Assembly: GCA_900770635.1 (NCBI GenBank)
Contig: CAAGLB010000099.1
Coordinates: forward strand, 1 to 64,000
Origin: an uncultured Alistipes sp.
GTDB lineage: Bacteria > Bacteroidota > Bacteroidia > Bacteroidales > Rikenellaceae
Direction: 5' to 3'
Length of the DNA stretch: 64,000 nt
Positions within the stretch are counted from its first letter, which is position 1, and each line of letters begins with the position of its first letter. A model generated the notes under the pieces. That model was given only the letters and a program-made list of their open reading frames with translations, was not told the origin of the DNA and did no database searches. Below are positions 60,538-64,000 of this stretch, one piece after another. Made by a program: the position numbers and the translations under genes.

Positions 60538-62394
60538 CTACATATAGTTCAAAGGCTTAAAGTTGATATTGAAACTATTCTTTAGGTGTTTCACGATGTT
60601 TTCATTTGGAATCTGACTAACAAGATATAAATTCACAAGGTCACCAAGTGCTATAGGGACATCCCAATCATAGTTATTGGTATATACAAAGCAACCTGCA
60701 TCACGATTATATTTTACTAAGTGTGCTTGATTGGTATTATCTATAGCAAAGGCTCTCTTTCCCTTTTTATCAATTACGATATAATCACTATCATTTACTT
60801 CAAGTTTCATATTATCTATTGAAACAACTTCATAACCGCCATCAATGATATTACCATCTTCATTCTCATCTAAAACAGGGACAATGATAGACTGAGCCTT
60901 TATTTCACCCATATACTTTTTGGGCTTTATCTCCAAAATAGTATAGTGATAATTAGATAGGTGTACGATAATCTTGCTTATAAACCTATTTACATACTTC
61001 TTCATCTCAGCAGGATTGCCATCAGCAGACAATATAATATCAGCCACACTTTCAGACATTCTATTTGTAATAAACTCTCTAATACTATCAATCTCTGATT
61101 GCTTATTCTTTATTGCAGACTGTAGGCTACTGATGTCCTTCTTTATTGATACCACTCTGCCCTCCAATTCAGTTAGAGTAATAGCTTCTATTCTATATAA
61201 ATCATTCTCTTTTGCTTGCTGCTTCTGTTTCTCAGCAATTTTTAATTGAATATTACTTATCTCCCTTTCCAATTCTGCAATAGTCTCTGAATTGAGATTT
61301 TTCATTTGCTCCTGCTCAATCATCTCGACATTTTCTTTAAGATACTGCCACACAACACTATCTAAAGTTTTCATAGAAACGGAATACCTTTTTTTACCAC
61401 AAGCATTTTGGAATCTACACTCTCTTTTACAAGAATATGCACTTTGCTTTTTAACCTCAGCAATAAGAGTACAATCACACTCCGCCACATACAGCAGTTT
61501 AGCCAAGATTGATATATGCTTGCTTGACTTCTCAGGACAGTTAGTCGTAAGCAGGTCCTGTACCTTGTTAAATACATCGGTATCTACTATCTGTGGATAG
61601 TGATTATATGTATATGATGACACTACATACTCATCAACATCTGTTTTACCCAATTCATAGAATTGGTAATTCCTTCGTTTATTATTTGTTGTCTTACTAC
61701 CTATATATGCAGACTCCCTAAGACATTTTTGAAGATTAGTTGTTGAATGAAGGTATTTGTCAAAACCTTGTGCAATACACTCTATCTTAATTTTAGAGAT
61801 AGACTTTCCTTCAAGGTACATAGCGTACACCTTTCTAATCTGCTCTGCCTGAGTTTCATTTATCTCAAGAGTCTTTCTTTTTCCCTCTACTTCAACTATA
61901 GTATAACCAAACAACGCTTTACCACCAACAACATATCCTGAGTCTCGCAATGCTGTCTTTGCTCTTGAGAATCTCTCTCTCTTCTGTTGCATTTCACTAC
62001 TTGCAATGGTTGCAAATAGGTTGAATGTGATGTCTGATGAGTAGTTGTAATTACCATTCTCATCAAATAGACGGAAGTTAATATCTTTGACTATTAACTG
62101 TATCTTATGCTCCTTGAAGTATGTTTTGCAATGGATAAGAACATCATCATAACGGGATAGGCGGGATAACTCCGTGATGATAAGTGTTCGGCAATCAGGA
62201 TGTGAGGCAAAGAATTCCTTGACTTGCTTAAAGCCATCCTTCTTTTCAATGGTTCTAAATCCTGACTCCTTAGTTGAAATTACTTCTACAACCTCATACC
62301 CCAAATCAGAGGCATACTTCTTCAAGTCCTCTTCCTGTGGCGTAAAATCCTGATATTTTGTTGAGACACGGGTTAATAGTAAGCACTTCTTCAT
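60538..62394 (-). CDS. Large serine recombinase (integrase of the element)
   Basis: 618 residues from ATG 62394 (MKKCLLLTRVSTKYQDFTPQ). The resolvase-type catalytic domain has Ser in LLTRVSTKYQ and LIITELSRLSRYDDVL (about 1-150). The recombinase domain follows (ALFGYTIVEVEGKRKTLEIN, KVYAMYLEGKSISKIK), then a zinc ribbon (VAECDCTLIAEV, CKRECRFQNACGKKRY), a long coiled coil (about 350-430), and a C-terminal region of unknown role (IDNMKLEVNDSDYIVIDKKG). Large serine recombinases join attP and attB and need a directionality factor to excise. It lies next to the right-end repeat, as usual. Confidence 0.92.
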   Translation of the reverse strand: MKKCLLLTRVSTKYQDFTPQEEDLKKYASDLGYEVVEVISTKESGFRTIEKKDGFKQVKEFFASHPDCRTLIITELSRLSRYDDVLIHCKTYFKEHKIQLIVKDINFRLFDENGNYNYSSDITFNLFATIASSEMQQKRERFSRAKTALRDSGYVVGGKALFGYTIVEVEGKRKTLEINETQAEQIRKVYAMYLEGKSISKIKIECIAQGFDKYLHSTTNLQKCLRESAYIGSKTTNNKRRNYQFYELGKTDVDEYVVSSYTYNHYPQIVDTDVFNKVQDLLTTNCPEKSSKHISILAKLLYVAECDCTLIAEVKKQSAYSCKRECRFQNACGKKRYSVSMKTLDSVVWQYLKENVEMIEQEQMKNLNSETIAELEREISNIQLKIAEKQKQQAKENDLYRIEAITLTELEGRVVSIKKDISSLQSAIKNKQSEIDSIREFITNRMSESVADIILSADGNPAEMKKYVNRFISKIIVHLSNYHYTILEIKPKKYMGEIKAQSIIVPVLDENEDGNIIDGGYEVVSIDNMKLEVNDSDYIVIDKKGKRAFAIDNTNQAHLVKYNRDAGCFVYTNNYDWDVPIALGDLVNLYLVSQIPNENIVKHLKNSFNINFKPLNYM

Positions 62395-62465
62395 ATCAAA
62401 ATAGGTTTTAACACCCAAAGGTAATAAATATTTTCCACATATCTACTTTTTATCCCTGTTCTTTT

Positions 62466-62487
62466 AAGTTTGGGTTAGTAGTTTTTT
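62466..62487. repeat. Right copy of the 22-bp direct repeat
   Basis: Identical to 50821-50842. It lies 72 bp upstream of the large serine recombinase gene, where an attachment site is expected, and overlaps the 20-bp inverted repeat beginning at 62477. Confidence 0.55.
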
Positions 62488-62572
62488 CAGAATTTATTTC
62501 TGAGGGTATAGGCGGCAGTCGTGAGACTCCCGCCTATTGCTTTTTTATACGCTAAATTCTGAAAAAACTACT
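62477..62572. repeat. Perfect 20-bp inverted repeat enclosing hairpin copy 3
   Basis: AGTAGTTTTTTCAGAATTTA (62477-62496) and its exact complement (62553-62572) enclose a TCAGAA/TTCTGA mini-hairpin and the hairpin TAGGCGG / CCGCCTA with CA against TC, GTC/GAC and a GTGA loop (62509-62536). The whole unit folds into one long structure. Confidence 0.85.
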
Positions 62573-62901
62573 GACGGTTCTCACGGCGTGGCAGAGTTAT
62601 CTGCGAGTAGCATGGCAATGGAATATTGCTGTGCAATAATACGTGTTGTGGTGTTGTAGCTATTAGTGAGTAAACTCCCAAAGCCTCAACACCACAACCC
62701 GATGCCTACGGCAGCACCATTGCCAAACTCCTCTTGCTCTGCGCAAACCTCAAAGAACGTTAGTAGTTTGGTGCGGTATTTCGCTTACGCTACATATAAG
62801 AGTTTATTCAAATTTATTTCTGAGGGTATAGGCGGCAGTCGTGAGACTCCCGCCTATTGCTTTTTTATACGCTAAATTCTGAAAAAAACTACTGACGGTT
62901 T
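62491..62901 (+). repeat. 89-bp direct repeat, two copies, with hairpin copies 3 and 4
   Basis: 62491-62579 recurs at 62811-62900 almost exactly, with one extra A in the second copy; both end in ACTACTGACGGTT. The second copy has lost the left inverted-repeat arm beyond 62811. The 231 bp between include GTTGTGGTGTTG...CAACACCACAAC (near 62642 and 62688), which can form a hairpin. No gene is convincing from 62395 to 62947. Confidence 0.85.
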
Positions 62902-62947
62902 TGAACGTAGCAACAATGCGTGTACCGACGAGTGCAAGCACTCATAA

Positions 62948-63295
62948 ACAGAGCAACGGCGAGATCCTTATGGCAAGAGGGTGTTCCGTTTTTATACCAA
63001 GTTTGCAGAAAAGAGCTTTGCACCAAATATAAGCAATAGTATGCGATTGATTGAGGAGGTTGTCAAGTTCCATCATCGCTACTATTTCTACTCTGCTCGA
63101 CACACCTATGCCTCGTTAGGTTACAACCTTGCGAGCTTAGATAAATACTCCGTTCACGAACTGCTCAACCATACCGACAAGGAGATGAAGATTACCGATA
63201 GATATATCGAGCGTGATTGGCAGAAGCTCTACGATGCCCACGATAAGATTATAGAGCTTGTAGATTGGACAAAGATATGCAAAGAGCGAGGCTGA
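62948..63295 (+). pseudogene. C-terminal remnant of a tyrosine integrase
   Basis: A stop at 62945 precedes the frame, and translation reads EQRRDPYGKRVFRFYTKFAE and onward. Catalytic-domain landmarks are present: YYFYSARHTYASLGYNL (the R of the H/Y-x-x-R box), VHELLNHTDKEMKI (LxH motif) and TDRYIERDWQ with the Tyr nucleophile. The N-terminal DNA-binding and the first half of the catalytic domain are missing, so this is the 3' end of an integrase cut by the element or by an earlier deletion. It may start translation at GTG 62981, but such a fragment would be inactive. It differs from the integrase at 3.7 kb. Confidence 0.8.
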
Positions 63296-63308
63296 TGCCC
63301 CGCTCTTT
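63281..63308. terminator. Terminator overlapping the end of the integrase remnant
   Basis: AAAGAGCGAGGC-TGA-T-GCCCCGCTCTTTT; the stop codon sits in the loop. It also ends the convergent minus-strand gene. Confidence 0.75.
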
Positions 63309-63310
63309 TG

Positions 63311-63682
63311 TTATTTAAGGAAATAATCTCTAAACTCCTTGCACGTTTTCTTATCCGCAAAGAACTCAGGGAATTGCCATCCTTGTTCTGCGCATAGCTC
63401 AACCCAATACTTATATCGTTTTTTATATATATCCTCCCAATCATCATAATCAAATTCACGTGACACGTTGCGTAAAGCATTATATATAGCTTTAGCAAGC
63501 ATTTTGTCGAACGATGCATCGTTGGTTTCAGCTAAGAATATCAGTTCTGATGGGAGAATCTCTGAGCTCTCAAGCCTCTTCTTAATAGCACTTACATTAT
63601 TACACATTCCCCACACCTTGAAGAATAGAATAATCGACAGGATTGAGCATACTAAGCTCACGATTGCAATAAAGACTTCCAT
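63311..63682 (-). CDS. Small membrane-anchored hypothetical protein
   Basis: 123 residues. One N-terminal membrane helix (VFIAIVSLVCSILSIILFF) is followed by a cytoplasmic or periplasmic soluble part with charged helices and many aromatics (FDYDDWEDIYKKRYKYWVEL, GWQFPEFFADKKTC). The layout is common for small proteins on mobile elements. No family I recognise. It ends 15 bp after the convergent integrase remnant. Confidence 0.6.
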   Translation of the reverse strand: MEVFIAIVSLVCSILSIILFFKVWGMCNNVSAIKKRLESSEILPSELIFLAETNDASFDKMLAKAIYNALRNVSREFDYDDWEDIYKKRYKYWVELCAEQGWQFPEFFADKKTCKEFRDYFLK

Positions 63683-64000
63683 AGTTTAATTGTTTTTTGT
63701 TATAAAATCAATAAGTTTCATTGCCGCAGATAGCAACCGTTTAACCTAAATTTAGAGAGTATATAAAATAAAGAAACGTGGGTATAGCCTTAGTTGAAAG
63801 GGACGACCAAGTACCCATACGAACATAAGCACACCCACGCCATAGGGCGAGGGCATTCATCGTGCCTATTGCTTGTGTGTAGTAAATTTGGTCGTTTTAC
63901 AAGGTCAGCAATAGCCCTAAATGCCATCTAAAACACTGCGTATTCCGCAATGATACTACGAATATACAAAATATTTCCCAACAAGCAAAGAATTGTTTAG
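63683..64000. other. Non-coding region rich in inverted repeats at the window end
   Basis: No gene seen. Several complementary pairs stand close together: CGTGGGT (63777) with ACCCACG (63832), ACGACCAA (63803) with TTGGTCGT, ATAGGGCGA with TCGTGCCTAT (63842-63870), and CTATTGCT with AGCAATAG. This may be a small structured RNA, an origin or an attachment region. No known RNA family recognised. Confidence 0.45.

Larger units (their letters stand above)
50621..62572. mobile_element. AT-rich serine-recombinase mobile element, about 12 kb; boundaries approximate
   Basis: The interval is visibly AT-richer than both flanks, contains a resolvase-type gene (59803) and a large serine recombinase (60538) at its right end, and is framed by the 22-bp direct repeat at 50821-50842 and 62466-62487. 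The left flank is a core glycerate kinase gene, the right flank a tyrosine-integrase remnant. No relaxase or conjugation gene is present, so it would move by site-specific recombination or with help. The true ends are uncertain because related repeats occur several times on each side. Confidence 0.65.

Noticed and set aside
59803..62394. Invertible promoter or gene-shuffling cassette beside the two serine recombinases
   Set aside because: No pair of matching inverted recombination sites flanking a promoter or gene could be found by eye near the genes.
62666..62875. 69-residue open frame between the two 89-bp repeats
   Set aside because: It runs through the hairpin repeat and its sequence is determined by that repeat, so conservation would reflect the DNA element and not a protein.

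Overview
The window looks like a chromosomal segment of a Bacteroidales member (phylum Bacteroidota), probably gut-associated. The evidence is the repeated TTTG-N18-21-TAnnTTTG promoters typical of this phylum, the near absence of strong Shine-Dalgarno sites, BACON-domain surface lipoproteins with CEPE-type lipoboxes, a PorX-type response regulator with a PglZ domain, and the chain rng-mfd-coaX-OMP-TPR-lptC. Genus cannot be fixed from sequence reading alone; a Rikenellaceae/Alistipes-like genome is a guess.

Layout. 1-4.9 kb is an accessory segment: the 3' part of a STAND/NACHT ATPase gene, a TIR-domain gene, and a tyrosine integrase broken by one in-frame TGA. 5.3-15.5 kb is mostly housekeeping on the plus strand: an isochorismatase-family hydrolase, a secreted hypothetical protein, aspartase (minus strand), a stray phage-type gene, the coaD-lpxD-ruvC-thioredoxin-thioredoxin cluster, tRNA-Arg(ACG) and a GH29 fucosidase. 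Just downstream of aspA are two large nested palindromes whose arms differ mainly by transitions. 15.5-32.4 kb is a minus-strand core block: PpiD-like foldase, CNNM/CorC protein, LptC, a repeat protein, an outer-membrane barrel, coaX, mfd, rng, a 29-residue basic protein, HU, a START-like protein, tsaE, porX and a Nudix hydrolase.

32.5-50.4 kb is plus-strand envelope biology: an S9 peptidase lipoprotein, seven consecutive lipoprotein genes (34.8-46.7 kb), an M1 aminopeptidase lipoprotein, then a convergent glycerate kinase. The seven lipoproteins combine BACON domains, SusE/F-like and Omp28-like parts with about a dozen or more copies of a C-terminal beta-rich module I do not recognise as a named domain. 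Four promoter/terminator units serve the first four genes; the last three form one operon.

50.6-62.6 kb is an AT-rich mobile element bounded by a 22-bp direct repeat and carrying a small and a large serine recombinase. Its cargo is an operon of a TPR/Sel1-like protein, a DUF1848 (CX3CX2C) protein, a methyltransferase-like/BspA-LRR fusion and a DUF2971 protein, plus a putative palm-domain replication protein. An XRE repressor gene sits between two promoters in which an AATAATAAT palindrome fills the -33/-7 spacer. I regard this repressor-controlled four-gene cassette as the best candidate for an undescribed system (defence or host interference is inference only). Both element ends carry copies of a covarying hairpin with a GNRA-type loop. 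Beyond it lie a tyrosine-integrase remnant, a small membrane protein and a non-coding region rich in inverted repeats.
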